From Pseudoalteromonas viridis (lineage in GTDB: Bacteria > Pseudomonadota > Gammaproteobacteria > Enterobacterales > Alteromonadaceae): DNA of 64,000 bases. Shown here in pieces: positions 1 through 8,582 of the stretch. The first letter of the stretch is position 1; every line of letters starts with the position of its first letter. The notes under the pieces are model-generated. The model saw only the letters and a program-made list of their open reading frames with translations, ran no database searches and was not told the origin of the DNA. The DNA lies in NCBI RefSeq assembly GCF_017742995.1, contig NZ_CP072426.1:124001-188000 (forward strand). The letters are read 5' to 3'. The position numbers were made by a program, and so were the translations under genes.

Positions 1-19
1 GCTTCTTTGTCGTTAACTA

Positions 20-994
20 TCAGGCGTAATTCGCCGACCACTGCTCAAGTACACTCTGGTAAGGCTTAATAAAGTGCTCGTGGGCAAACTTACCCTGCTC
101 CACCGCCAGCCTGCTGCGCTCCTCACGGTCGTACACAATTTGTGTCAGTGAGTGATCCTGGTTTTTTAAGTTTGGCTGATAGCGTTTGCCTGCCACTGCA
201 TTGGCGTTATAAATCTCCGGGCGATAGATTTTCTGGAACGTTTCCATCGTACTGATGGTGCTGATCAGCTCCAGGTTGGTGTAGTCATTCAGCAAGTCGC
301 CGAAGAAGTAAAACGCCAGCGGCGCAACACTGTTTGGCGGCATAAAGTAGCGCACCTGCAAACCCATTTTCTTAAAGTATTGCTCGGTCAGCGACGACTC
401 GTTTGGCTCATATTCAAAGCCCAGTACCGGGTGTTGGTTTTCGGTTCTGACATAGGTTTTGCTGTCCGACACACTCAGACAGATCACCGGTCGCTTTTTA
501 AAGTTTTGTTGATAGGCACTGGAGTTCACAAAGTGCTTAAACAGTTTACCGTGCAATTCCCCAAAGCCTTCGGGGATGCTGAACTGCGGTTTACCTTTGT
601 TGTGATCGAGCAGTACCACACTGAAATCGTAGTCACGCACATAAGATGAAAAGTTGTTGCCGACGATGCCTTCGGTGCGCTCACCGGTTTTATGGTCGAT
701 AATGTTGGTTTTCAGTACCTCGATAGAAGGAAAAGCTTCGCCGCTGCCCGCAATGTCGATGTCTACCGAGATGATCTCCAGCTCAATGGCGTAACGGTCG
801 CCGTTTGGATTGTCCCAGCTCGCCAGCGCATTAAAACGGTTATCGATCATCTTTAATGCATTTCGCAAGTTCGCCTGACGACTTTCCCCCCTGGCCAGGT
901 TAGCAAAGTTGGTTGTGATCCGTGTATTGTCTGACGGACGATAATGCTCATCAAAAATGAGGCTTTTGACTGTAAAAGTAAACTCGTTGTTCAT
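20..994 (-). CDS. mesX: MesX-like putative oxygenase (DUF1852)
   Basis: The 324-residue product matches my recollection of the DUF1852 family, now called MesX. It is needed with the core methionine synthase MesD, which makes methionine from homocysteine without folate in an oxygen-dependent way. No signal peptide or membrane segment is visible, so it should be cytoplasmic. The stop is at the extreme left of the window, and in known genomes mesD follows directly, so the partner is expected just outside. An array of MetJ-like octamers lies 230-270 bp upstream of the ATG, which fits a methionine gene. Family assignment rests on overall recognition rather than a catalytic motif that I can point to. 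Confidence 0.82.
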   Translation of the reverse strand: MNNEFTFTVKSLIFDEHYRPSDNTRITTNFANLARGESRQANLRNALKMIDNRFNALASWDNPNGDRYAIELEIISVDIDIAGSGEAFPSIEVLKTNIIDHKTGERTEGIVGNNFSSYVRDYDFSVVLLDHNKGKPQFSIPEGFGELHGKLFKHFVNSSAYQQNFKKRPVICLSVSDSKTYVRTENQHPVLGFEYEPNESSLTEQYFKKMGLQVRYFMPPNSVAPLAFYFFGDLLNDYTNLELISTISTMETFQKIYRPEIYNANAVAGKRYQPNLKNQDHSLTQIVYDREERSRLAVEQGKFAHEHFIKPYQSVLEQWSANYA

Positions 995-1429
995 GGCGTT
1001 CTGGTATCCAATTTTCTGTAATTAACCCAAATGTACAGTGCTCTTCTTAGTGCAGCGCTTGCACTTAGCCATAATCAAGCAGGTCTGGCGTTGAGAGCAC
1101 ATACATTGTTACCCGGGCAAGCACTTGAAGAAAAACGGTTTAATTTCACCTAAAACTTGAGCTGTGCTCATGCTTGTTACTCAGCTGCGTTTTTTCGTCG
1201 GCCAGCCACAAGAAAAGGGGCACAAAAACACCTAGAAATTTAAACACCTAGACATCTAGATGTTTAAATTGAATTTCCTTCAACTAAAACGTGAGGAATA
1301 TTCAAAGCTTATCTGAAAAGCCTGCGCCGTTATCTTGATATACTCCTGTGGAACGTGGCGATCCGGTTACCTTCAAGGCAATCTCCTCGTCATCTGTCTA
1401 AATCCGAATAATAAAATGAGACAAACACA
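995..1429. other. Divergent intergenic region mesX / TSUP transporter
   Basis: These 435 bp separate two divergent genes and contain no convincing ORF. The only structure I can name is the MetJ-like array at 1226-1265. Its position between the two starts means it could control either or both genes. I see no recognisable SAM or cobalamin riboswitch. Confidence 0.6.
1226..1265. promoter_or_regulatory. MetJ operator array (five tandem met-box-like octamers)
   Basis: MetJ binds tandem 8-bp boxes with consensus AGACGTCT. Five octamers lie end to end here. The best are AGACATCT (1250-1257, 7 of 8 matches) and AGATGTTT (1258-1265, 6 of 8). Two weaker AAACACCT copies at 1226-1233 and 1242-1249 and one AGAAATTT at 1234-1241 keep the same 8-bp register. 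The strict period and the neighbouring methionine-synthesis gene support the call; binding itself is inferred. Confidence 0.68.
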
Positions 1430-2239
1430 ATGAGTGACTTGTTGTTATTGATAATATGCTGCGCCGTGCTGGGCAGCGGTGTGGGCTTTCTGGCCGGACT
1501 CCTGGGCATTGGCGGCGGGCTGGTGATTGTTCCGGTGCTAAGCAGTATCTTGTTATACTTTGCGGTGTTGCCTCCTGAGCAGGTAATTATCGCTGCCATT
1601 GCCACCTCTTTGGCCTCTATTTTGTTTACTTCAACCTCCTCAGCCATCGCCCACCACAAAAATGGCAATGTACCCTGGGAGCTGGCTCCCTGGATCATGA
1701 CGGGAGTCGCGCTGGGCGCGCTGATCAGCGGCTTTTTAGCGGCTATGCTGCCGGAGCAAATCGTACGCTGGGTGTTTGCCATCAGCGTGGCCCTGATTGC
1801 ACTGAAGATGTTTTTTGGCAATAACAAGCCCGCTTCTGACGAGCGCACTATGCCCAATAAAGGGGTGTTAACGGGGTTTACAACCTTAACTGGCGGGCTC
1901 TCAGCCATGATTGGTATCGGTGGCGGTGCACTGCTGGTGCCCCTGCTGACGTTTTTCTCCATTGATATGAAAAAAGCCATTGGCTGCGCCTCAGCCTGTG
2001 GCATCGTGATTGCTCTGTTTGGCTCTGTCGGGTACGTCACGTCGGGCAGTGCACAGTTTGCCTTAGCAGATGGGTTTGCCGGGTTTGTCTACCTGCCCGC
2101 ACTGCTGGGCATTGTCTGTACGTCCTGGTTTACCGCACCGCTGGGCGCAAAAGCAACGCATCATTTACCCGTACCAACCATCAAGAAAATTTTTGCGGGA
2201 TTACTGGTGCTGGTTGCGGCGAATATGACACTCGCCTAG
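1430..2239 (+). CDS. TSUP / TauE-SafE family membrane transporter
   Basis: This 269-residue, very hydrophobic protein has the two-fold repeat typical of the TSUP (TauE/SafE) family. A GIGGG motif followed by hydrophobic and proline-containing sequence appears near residue 26 and again near residue 160. The family exports sulfite, sulfoacetate and other sulfur- or carbon-containing anions, or takes them up, across the inner membrane. It is divergent from mesX with MetJ-like boxes between, so a link to sulfur-amino-acid metabolism is plausible, but the substrate cannot be read from sequence. A purine-rich GAGACA stretch precedes the ATG; no better start exists. A long antisense ORF over this gene is a shadow. 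Confidence 0.88.
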   Translation: MSDLLLLIICCAVLGSGVGFLAGLLGIGGGLVIVPVLSSILLYFAVLPPEQVIIAAIATSLASILFTSTSSAIAHHKNGNVPWELAPWIMTGVALGALISGFLAAMLPEQIVRWVFAISVALIALKMFFGNNKPASDERTMPNKGVLTGFTTLTGGLSAMIGIGGGALLVPLLTFFSIDMKKAIGCASACGIVIALFGSVGYVTSGSAQFALADGFAGFVYLPALLGIVCTSWFTAPLGAKATHHLPVPTIKKIFAGLLVLVAANMTLA

Positions 2240-2300
2240 GCGCTATCAAAGGGGCCGGGTTGAGCGCCCCCGTTTTCACCAAATTCGATTCAGTACCACA

Positions 2301-2327
2301 GAGTTGCGGCACTCAGCACCGCAACTC
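2301..2327. terminator. Hairpin between convergent genes
   Basis: A perfect 9-bp stem (GAGTTGCGG paired with CCGCAACTC, 9-nt loop) lies between the convergent TSUP gene and the small peptide gene. There is no long T run, so it is only terminator-like. It could serve transcripts from both sides. Confidence 0.5.
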
Positions 2328-2335
2328 AGGCAGGT

Positions 2336-2527
2336 TTAACACAAGAGTGTGGTGTGGCAGTTAAACTCTCCGGGGTGAGTGGTACACATTTTAACAATAG
2401 ACGGGCAAATGGTTGTGCACCCGGTGTTTGTGTGCTCGCCGCCAGCAACATTGGGCGTTGCATCAACAGCCAGTGTGGGGAGTTTACTTAAATTTTTGAT
2501 CTGCTTTTTCTTAAATGTCAGTTTCAT
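2336..2527 (-). CDS. Orphan RiPP precursor, class I lanthipeptide-like leader
   Basis: The 63-residue peptide starts MKLTFKKKQIKNLSK, a basic Lys/Asn/Leu-rich leader. It runs to a VAGG double-glycine-type boundary, then a core rich in Thr and containing five Cys. The layout resembles small class I lanthipeptide-like precursors I recall from Pseudoalteromonas and Bacteroidota. The ATG at 2527 is chosen because AAGGA sits 6 nt before it, whereas the in-frame ATG at 2533 directly abuts AAGGA. No LanB, LanC, protease or dedicated exporter gene is adjacent, so modification is unproven. A second peptide with the same leader style lies at 49266-49442. The core has no homology I recognise. Confidence 0.62.
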   Translation of the reverse strand: MKLTFKKKQIKNLSKLPTLAVDATPNVAGGEHTNTGCTTICPSIVKMCTTHPGEFNCHTTLLC

Positions 2528-2699
2528 AATCATTCCTTGTGTTGATAAATAAGTGGTGATAATTAAGTCTCAATAATTACCTTAACTTAATCCAGAGTCT
2601 TTGCAATAGAGGGACAAATTTGCCACTTTGCCCCCGTTTATAGCTGACTATTGAGCGATATCCGTTGTGCCGCCTCCATATCAGTCATCCCGCTGTCAC

Positions 2700-3212
2700 T
2701 CAGAACACTTTTGCATCCTGTTGCTTTGCGGTTAAGGTAAAGCGCTGTGTTAAACCAAGGCGCTTGTATTTGGCCCGCATAGCCAGCTGTTTGTCGTTAC
2801 CCTTGCCATAAAATCCATTGTGAAATCGCAGCCCCTGCTTGTGATCAACGCCGACAAACTTGCCCATGACCACAATCTGGTCAATCTCGCTTTGGTCGCC
2901 GTGATGGGCGGTTTGTGGTGACAGGAGCAAACCTTCAATCTGCTTTTTAGTTTTTCCCTGGGTCATATAAATCTGGGCCTGTACATGTTTAAACAGGTCA
3001 CTTTGCGCCTGTTTAAACTCCTCTGCTGATAAATGGCCATTTTTATCGGCATCCGCATCTGGAAAACTCGACGGGTCGATGGCCACCACCAGGTAGGCGC
3101 CCGACTCGTCAAAATTCAGCGTACCCTGCTCGGCCACCATTAAGTGAGCGCTGGCTGCTGTCGACGTGACCAAACAGGCGATCATAGCGATACGTTTGAT
3201 TAAATAAAACAT
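2700..3212 (-). CDS. Secreted EF-hand-containing hypothetical protein
   Basis: The 170-residue product has a clear Sec signal peptide (about residues 1-22, ending near ASA) and a single canonical EF-hand loop at about residues 53-64 (DADKNGHLSAEE). This suggests a periplasmic or extracellular calcium-binding protein. The rest is not recognised. It begins 17 nt after the stop of the YHYH lipoprotein gene on the same strand, so the two probably form an operon and may act together at the cell surface. A GAGATC sequence precedes the ATG. A single EF-hand is unusual because the motif usually works in pairs. Confidence 0.72.
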   Translation of the reverse strand: MFYLIKRIAMIACLVTSTAASAHLMVAEQGTLNFDESGAYLVVAIDPSSFPDADADKNGHLSAEEFKQAQSDLFKHVQAQIYMTQGKTKKQIEGLLLSPQTAHHGDQSEIDQIVVMGKFVGVDHKQGLRFHNGFYGKGNDKQLAMRAKYKRLGLTQRFTLTAKQQDAKVF

Positions 3213-3229
3213 GATTAGATCTCCTATGA

Positions 3230-4321
3230 CTATAGTTGGCCCTTCACACAGCGCTGAAAATACGGGTAGGTGTCGGTAGCATAGTAATGGTAAATGCCTT
3301 GAGGGAACTCAGGGGTGACGCCATAGCGGCCATTACATTCGTCCAGGTCGCCACTGCCCGCCACATACTCCCAATCCTGGGCAAAGGTCCCCAGTGCATA
3401 CACAGACGTTGAGGGGCGGTTGCTGCTGACGTTCTCCACCAGCTGATAACTCCCCGTCATCGCCTTTAATGACGAGGTTGCGTCTTGCGCGTCGCTATAA
3501 CCATATCGGGCGTAGATAGGAAAGCCGTCTGCGGCCCAGCCAATCAAGGTCATACTGGTACTGTCGCCACCACGCAGGGCAATAAAGCCTTCCGGCATGC
3601 CGTGGTAATGATAAGACCCATTGGGCTGCACATGGGCATTGTTGTCATCTGTGCCAAAGTCAAAGCTGGTCTGGCCAAGCGCTTCGATATGCCAGTTTCC
3701 GGTGTTGCCAACCAAGCTACAGCTGTTACCGGAATCATCGCACGAGCCTGCGGTATTGGCGTCTATTTTAACGCCATTCAGCACATAGCCCGTTGCGCCC
3801 CTTGGCCCGCCGAGCGTTGAAGCCGTATCCGTTTGTTCAGGCGTTAGGGTGTAACTGACAGAAACCGCGGTTTCGCTGATGGTATTGGGGTTGCCCGGAT
3901 TAGGAAAAGTGCCCGTCTCATGGTCTGGAATGCCGTTGGCAGTAAGTTGCCGGGTGCTTCCGGTACAGCTCCAGTCGGCATTGCTGGTCATTTGTACCGA
4001 GGCGGAATCATTGAACTCGTTGTAAAAGTAATCACACAGCACGCCGTCAGTCGAGCCAGATGTCAGCGCCGTGCCCGTGTCTGTATTGGCACCCGACTCT
4101 GTCTCTTCGGTGTTTGAATCATCCGATGGAGCATTATTATCAGTTGATGTACCCCCAGTGCTGTCGCTCTGCGTTGCTGATCCTGTGTTGGTGCTGTTGG
4201 TTTCAGCGCTAAGCGAATTCGACTGAGCCTGAGTATCACTGCCACCACCCGAGCCACACGCAGATAACAACAACACCGACACCCAGGTCACCAACATTGT
4301 TCTTTTATGTACTGTATTCAT
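3230..4321 (-). CDS. YHYH-domain lipoprotein
   Basis: The product (363 residues) begins with a lipoprotein signal peptide ending LLSAC, with the lipidated Cys at residue 22. A Ser/Thr/Gly/Asp-rich linker of about 65 residues follows. The C-terminal domain carries the YHYH signature at about residues 237-240 in the context SYHYHGMPEG, plus a second YHYY stretch near the end. This matches the YHYH protein family of unknown function, often found in secreted proteins of marine bacteria. The ATG at 4321 is preferred over 4348 because AGGAGT lies 8 nt upstream. It is followed by the EF-hand gene on the same strand. Function is unknown; surface anchoring is inferred. Confidence 0.8.
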   Translation of the reverse strand: MNTVHKRTMLVTWVSVLLLSACGSGGGSDTQAQSNSLSAETNSTNTGSATQSDSTGGTSTDNNAPSDDSNTEETESGANTDTGTALTSGSTDGVLCDYFYNEFNDSASVQMTSNADWSCTGSTRQLTANGIPDHETGTFPNPGNPNTISETAVSVSYTLTPEQTDTASTLGGPRGATGYVLNGVKIDANTAGSCDDSGNSCSLVGNTGNWHIEALGQTSFDFGTDDNNAHVQPNGSYHYHGMPEGFIALRGGDSTSMTLIGWAADGFPIYARYGYSDAQDATSSLKAMTGSYQLVENVSSNRPSTSVYALGTFAQDWEYVAGSGDLDECNGRYGVTPEFPQGIYHYYATDTYPYFQRCVKGQL

Positions 4322-4482
4322 ACCAACCACTCCTACAAAACGGGACATCTGATAGCCAAAACGCTATCTCTGCTTTCATTATACAAGTGGATTGTGCAAA
4401 CACCGCGCAAAGAAAGTGCAAATACTGTGCAAGTTTAAGGTGTGCTGGCCTCGACCTGATTGGGCCAGACACCTGGCTAACT

Positions 4483-4920
4483 TTAAAGTGTTTTTTCCAT
4501 ATAGAGCAAAGCACGCCCCTGATGCTCGCCCCGCTCAAAAAGGGTATAACCTAATTTTTGGTAGATATGGATCCCACGTGCGTTGTCGGCAAACACATCC
4601 AGCCAGATGCGTTTGCACTTAAGCACATCGACGCAGTATTGCTCCATTTTGCTGAGGGCTTGCTGACCAATACCGCGACCTTTAACGCCGACCACAATTC
4701 TGCGAAACTCCACGCTGGTTTCACCCTCGCGCGCCAGAATGATAAAACCAACTAGCGACTGACTGTCATAGATAGACAAATACACTATGTGTGGCTGTGC
4801 CATCGCGGCGCGATGTTGCTCAGTACTGTATGGCAGAATAAAGCCGGACGTGTCTGTGGCCCTTTCCATTTCTACAAACCGTGTTATGTCTGATGGTTTT
4901 GACTCTTTTAGTTCTATCAT
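4483..4920 (-). CDS. GNAT family N-acetyltransferase
   Basis: This 145-residue protein has the size and order of a stand-alone GNAT acetyltransferase. Beta-rich sequence ends in RIVVGVKGRGIGQQAL, with an acetyl-CoA pyrophosphate-binding R/QxxGxG/A-type motif. It is followed by a helix, then an IWLDVFADNARGIHIYQKLGY segment, the usual motif B ending with a Tyr. Acetyl-CoA-dependent transfer to an amine is expected in the cytosol; the substrate is not evident. AGGCGAG precedes the ATG. It is a single gene, flanked by a divergent secreted unknown and a convergent-free gap before the YHYH gene. Confidence 0.85.
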   Translation of the reverse strand: MIELKESKPSDITRFVEMERATDTSGFILPYSTEQHRAAMAQPHIVYLSIYDSQSLVGFIILAREGETSVEFRRIVVGVKGRGIGQQALSKMEQYCVDVLKCKRIWLDVFADNARGIHIYQKLGYTLFERGEHQGRALLYMEKTL

Positions 4921-5144
4921 TGTACTCGCCTGTTTCTGAGCCCTGGCAATCTGACGTAAATACCACCAAGTGCCCGATATTCATCAGTCATTAACTTTAC
5001 AGGATCAACAGTAAGCTGGCGATAGGGTGATAAGCCCTAAACTTGCAACCTGCAAAGGCAAAGCGCTGAAAGTGCAAAAAACACACTCAGAAAATTGACA
5101 TAAAACTAGCTTCTATCTCACGAATAAAAAGGAGTGGATCTGAC

Positions 5145-5894
5145 ATGAAAAAGTTACCGCTGAGCGCATGTATACTTGCTGCATTACTGGGCAATAACAC
5201 GCTCGCGCACACCAACAGCCAGATCAGTGATCAGGCAATGGCTGAGTTCAAGGAAATGCAGGTAGCATTTAATGAAGGCGCCAACGCATTGGGAATGAGC
5301 GCTGAGCGCTATGCCGATGTCGCCCAGAAGTACGAGCGCTTTATGACCAAGCTGGCTGCACCAGCGGGTTATCACGACAGTGAAGTGCCTGATGATATCC
5401 TGCCTTTCAACCTGCTCCCTGCGATACAGGCAGCAAAGTACCATACTGACGGCTATTCCCCGGAGTTTGAACAACGCCTGAGAGCCGAGATCAACCAAAA
5501 TGATGCTCGCCTGGCCACATATCTGGGTCTGACAACCGAGCAGCTTCATCCGTTTGTTAAACATTACGCTCAGTTTGTGATGGATGGCAGAGTAATGAGC
5601 GACAACATGATGGGGAAAGATAATTTCTCTATCAAGGCCATGGAAAGGTTCGAGTATGTGTGTCGCTCAGAATGCGGCAGCTTTGGTATGACTAGCCTGG
5701 ATTACCTTCATTTACGAGAAGGACTGCGAGCGCTGCATTCAGGTGGCTATTATACCGACGTTAAAGTTGTTACTCGCAATCGTGATGGCTCTTACCATGA
5801 CACAGCTATCTGGCGCGTGCGCATGGATGGGCGCATATGGCGAGAGCGCGCTGCAAATTGCGACAGCGAGATTGGTTGCGACCAGGAACCCTAG
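5145..5894 (+). CDS. Secreted hypothetical protein
   Basis: The 249-residue product has a typical signal peptide (MKKLPLSACILAALLG, cleavage near TLA-H). I recognise no domain. The mature part is charged and helical in its first half. The last third is rich in aromatic residues and holds four Cys (two in a CRSEC pair and two close to the C-terminus), which suggests disulfides in an exported protein. A strong AAGGAG precedes the ATG by about 10 nt. It stands alone between a divergent GNAT and the convergent YfiR operon. Function unknown. Confidence 0.7.
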   Translation: MKKLPLSACILAALLGNNTLAHTNSQISDQAMAEFKEMQVAFNEGANALGMSAERYADVAQKYERFMTKLAAPAGYHDSEVPDDILPFNLLPAIQAAKYHTDGYSPEFEQRLRAEINQNDARLATYLGLTTEQLHPFVKHYAQFVMDGRVMSDNMMGKDNFSIKAMERFEYVCRSECGSFGMTSLDYLHLREGLRALHSGGYYTDVKVVTRNRDGSYHDTAIWRVRMDGRIWRERAANCDSEIGCDQEP

Positions 5895-6103
5895 TCACTC
5901 CTGGCGCTTTTTGTATTCAGCACTTTAAACACATATTCAGGCTGGGTGGCGACCACGAAATACAAGTTACTTGCGGCCCCCAGATATAACCTTGCTGATC
6001 ACACCCATAGGTCATGCTCGGTGCCTGTATCTGATAAAGTCCGGCAATATAAAGACAGAAAATGGCATCCAGCACATCTTCGTCGCTTTTAAGGGCTTGT
6101 TTT

Positions 6104-6610
6104 TCAGCGCACCTCAGTGGCCAGTTTAAGTAAATGAGCACTGAAGTTCAGGCCACGGCGCTTTGCGTCTGTCAAATTGACGCGAAAGCTGAGGTTGTTG
6201 GCGTCGGCTATCAGGCCTATCATGGCTCCCTGGCGAAACCCTTCACTGGTATCCGCAACCACCAGCACCGGGGACTGTGCCAGGTCTTCAAGCCAGTACT
6301 GGGTTTGCTGCCTGTTCTGCTGGCTTAAAAACAGGATATCGCATTGCGATACTTGTTCGTTGTCGGGCAGCTCTATGACTTCGGTACTCTCATCCACCTG
6401 CTGCTCTTGCAACAACGCGTTGATGGCCTGATAGAGCTCCGGGTTACCGACCACACAAAAGCTCAGTTTATCTGGCGGTGGCGGCGGCCACTTGCTGAAT
6501 TGACTAAAGCGATATAAAAACGCCGCCTTAAGCTCGTTTTCACTCAGGCTTTGCGCCTTTCCCTCGGGCAGCAATAGCAAACCTAACAGAACCAATAGCA
6601 ACTTAATCAT
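6104..6610 (-). CDS. YfiR family periplasmic protein (DUF4154)
   Basis: The 168-residue product has a signal peptide ending near GKA-QS and then the hallmark start of DUF4154/YfiR proteins (KAAFLYRFSQFSKWP). It continues with the alternating beta/alpha pattern of the family, including a CDILFLS strand and an IGLIADANNLSFRVNL segment. In Pseudomonas and E. coli, YfiR sits in the periplasm and represses the diguanylate cyclase YfiN. Here a YfiN-like cyclase heads the same operon, so an equivalent role is inferred. The ATG at 6610 is preferred over further-upstream starts because it follows the TonB receptor reading frame with an 8-nt overlap, implying translational coupling. Only two Cys are clearly visible in the mature protein. 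Confidence 0.85.
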   Translation of the reverse strand: MIKLLLVLLGLLLLPEGKAQSLSENELKAAFLYRFSQFSKWPPPPPDKLSFCVVGNPELYQAINALLQEQQVDESTEVIELPDNEQVSQCDILFLSQQNRQQTQYWLEDLAQSPVLVVADTSEGFRQGAMIGLIADANNLSFRVNLTDAKRRGLNFSAHLLKLATEVR

Positions 6611-8582
6611 TGCCCCAGCTCCAGTTGAGAGACAAGTGTACCTGACGACGGCGTTGCAGATAAGGCACAAAGCCGTCATCGGTAATATCAAAGATTTCTT
6701 TGTCGGTGATATTTCTGACGCCCAGCGCGATAAACAGATTGTGCTCATTTTGCCAGTTTACGTTAACATCATGGCTGGCAAAGCCTGGCAGGCGACTGTC
6801 AAAGGTTCTTCTTTTGCTGACCGCATAAGAGCTCAGACTGAGCGTAAAGCCGGAACGACCAAGCGGTAAGCTAAAGCGCAGCTTACCAATAAACTCCGGG
6901 GAGTTAGCAATACCAAACCCGCCGCGCAGGCGTGATCGCTGGATTGCGGTGCTGGCTATCAAAGACATCCCGTTAGACCAGCGTTTGTCTGCCCCAATTT
7001 CAGCACCATGGCTGCGAATGGGCGGTGGATTAAAGTAAATGGGCCGGAAAAAGTCCTGATGGATCAGGTTATCTATATTGGCATAATAAAACGTGGCAAA
7101 CGACGACAGTGAGTCGCTCCAGCGCTGCACCAGGCTTAGCTCATTATAATCTATGGTCTCATTTTTGGGGTTTGGCTCGTCAAATACGCTGTTTGCATTG
7201 CGCTCAAGAAAGTTCGCGACCCTGAATGCCCGGCTGTGACGCAGCAACAAATGATGATCCGGGGTAAAACTGTATTTGGCGGTAAAGCTTGGAGACCAAC
7301 GTTCTGAGCTGAAATCCGAATTGTCATATCTCAGCGCCCACTGAAATTTAAACTTAGGTGTGATTCGCCACAAGTCCTGCACATACAAGCCATAGCGATT
7401 TTCATTACTTTTTTGCTCAAAATTAAACTCCGAAGGTATGCTGGAGCGAGAGCTAAATTCCTGCCTGTGATCCTTTTGAAAATCTATGCCCAGCATCAGC
7501 TCGTGGTCTTCCACACCTAAAAAAACCAGCTGACCATCCAGGTTACTCCAGCGGCCAGAGTTCATCGGACGCACAAATTCCAGCCCGCCATCGGGCAAGG
7601 TCAGCGGTACATTGCGGATAAGATCGTTACCATGAGTAGAGATATGAAAATAGGCTTCTATGTCCTGCGAAATAGTGTCATCAAATGTCAGCGCGACAAA
7701 AAAGGCTTCATTGTCGAGCGTTTCAAGTTCGGGCGTGCCCATTTCAGGCGCACTTGAGCGCAACACACTAAAGCCATCCGGAAAACTGCGTTGGCGGCGT
7801 GAAGCCGCAGCCTGAAACTGAAAACTGCCACTTTGATGACTGAACATGGCTCTGCTGCTGCTTTCTTTATTAAGCTGCTGCCACGCCAACAGCTCAGCAG
7901 GGGCGCCTGGCACGGGAAAATCAATATCTCGTAATTTGGAGCCACTCAGAGAAAACCAGCTGTCGGCCCCACCTTGTGAGCGAAACCCCGCAGTTATGCG
8001 GCCGTGGTGTGTTTCGTCGTTGGTCACCGACAAGGCGGTGTTCAGGCCACGCAATTTGCTGCTGGTTTTTGTCACTATGTTGATCACCCCAAGGAGTGCA
8101 TTGTTGCCGTACAAAGCAGCAGACGCACCCGGGCTATATTCCACCCGCTCAATCAGCCCCACATCAACAAAATTTTCGTAGCCAAGCAACCCGGCATCCA
8201 GCAGGTTTTCGTTCATTCTGGTCCCGTCCAGTAAGAACAAAAAACGCGAATTAAAGTCACCGGGTCGGCCTATGCCTCTGGCTCCAAGGTAGATAAATGA
8301 GCTGTTATCACGGGTGGTGATCCCAACAAACATCGCCAAAATGTCTGCCAGTGATTGCAGATTAAACTGTCTGATGTCTTTGTCGGTGATCACATGGGTA
8401 ACTGCCATGCTGTCGCTACTTGAGCGCTCTATCCTAGAGCCCGCAGAGCTTTGCGTATTACTGGGTAACTGGTTGAGTTGCTGACTCAAGAGCTCTTCCA
8501 GGTCGGGCAAAGGGTCATTTTGTGCCAGCGCGCAGCTCGACAACATCATCATAAGCCCAACAAAAAGGTCATGCTGTTTCAT
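6603..8582 (-). CDS. TonB-dependent outer-membrane receptor
   Basis: This 659-residue protein has a signal peptide ending near ALA-QN. A plug domain follows (VTHVITDKDIRQFNLQSLADIL, then LDGTRMNENL and the ERVEYSPGASAALYGNNALLGVINIVTK block). The rest is a beta-barrel-rich C-terminal region ending in an aromatic strand. It lies between a YfiN-like diguanylate cyclase (ATGA overlap with its stop) and yfiR (8-nt overlap). That arrangement suggests a receptor whose occupancy or periplasmic state feeds into c-di-GMP signalling rather than a simple nutrient importer. No classical TonB box is obvious. The ligand is unknown. Confidence 0.9.
   Translation of the reverse strand: MKQHDLFVGLMMMLSSCALAQNDPLPDLEELLSQQLNQLPSNTQSSAGSRIERSSSDSMAVTHVITDKDIRQFNLQSLADILAMFVGITTRDNSSFIYLGARGIGRPGDFNSRFLFLLDGTRMNENLLDAGLLGYENFVDVGLIERVEYSPGASAALYGNNALLGVINIVTKTSSKLRGLNTALSVTNDETHHGRITAGFRSQGGADSWFSLSGSKLRDIDFPVPGAPAELLAWQQLNKESSSRAMFSHQSGSFQFQAAASRRQRSFPDGFSVLRSSAPEMGTPELETLDNEAFFVALTFDDTISQDIEAYFHISTHGNDLIRNVPLTLPDGGLEFVRPMNSGRWSNLDGQLVFLGVEDHELMLGIDFQKDHRQEFSSRSSIPSEFNFEQKSNENRYGLYVQDLWRITPKFKFQWALRYDNSDFSSERWSPSFTAKYSFTPDHHLLLRHSRAFRVANFLERNANSVFDEPNPKNETIDYNELSLVQRWSDSLSSFATFYYANIDNLIHQDFFRPIYFNPPPIRSHGAEIGADKRWSNGMSLIASTAIQRSRLRGGFGIANSPEFIGKLRFSLPLGRSGFTLSLSSYAVSKRRTFDSRLPGFASHDVNVNWQNEHNLFIALGVRNITDKEIFDITDDGFVPYLQRRRQVHLSLNWSWGND

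Noticed and set aside
1390..2040. 216-codon ORF antisense to the TSUP gene
   Set aside because: It is a frame shadow of a membrane-protein gene; its translation is low-complexity Pro/Ala/Ser sequence without a ribosome site.
5917..6141. 74-codon minus-strand ORF after yfiR
   Set aside because: It overlaps the end of yfiR in another frame, lacks a Shine-Dalgarno and has no recognisable composition; it could be real but I cannot support it.
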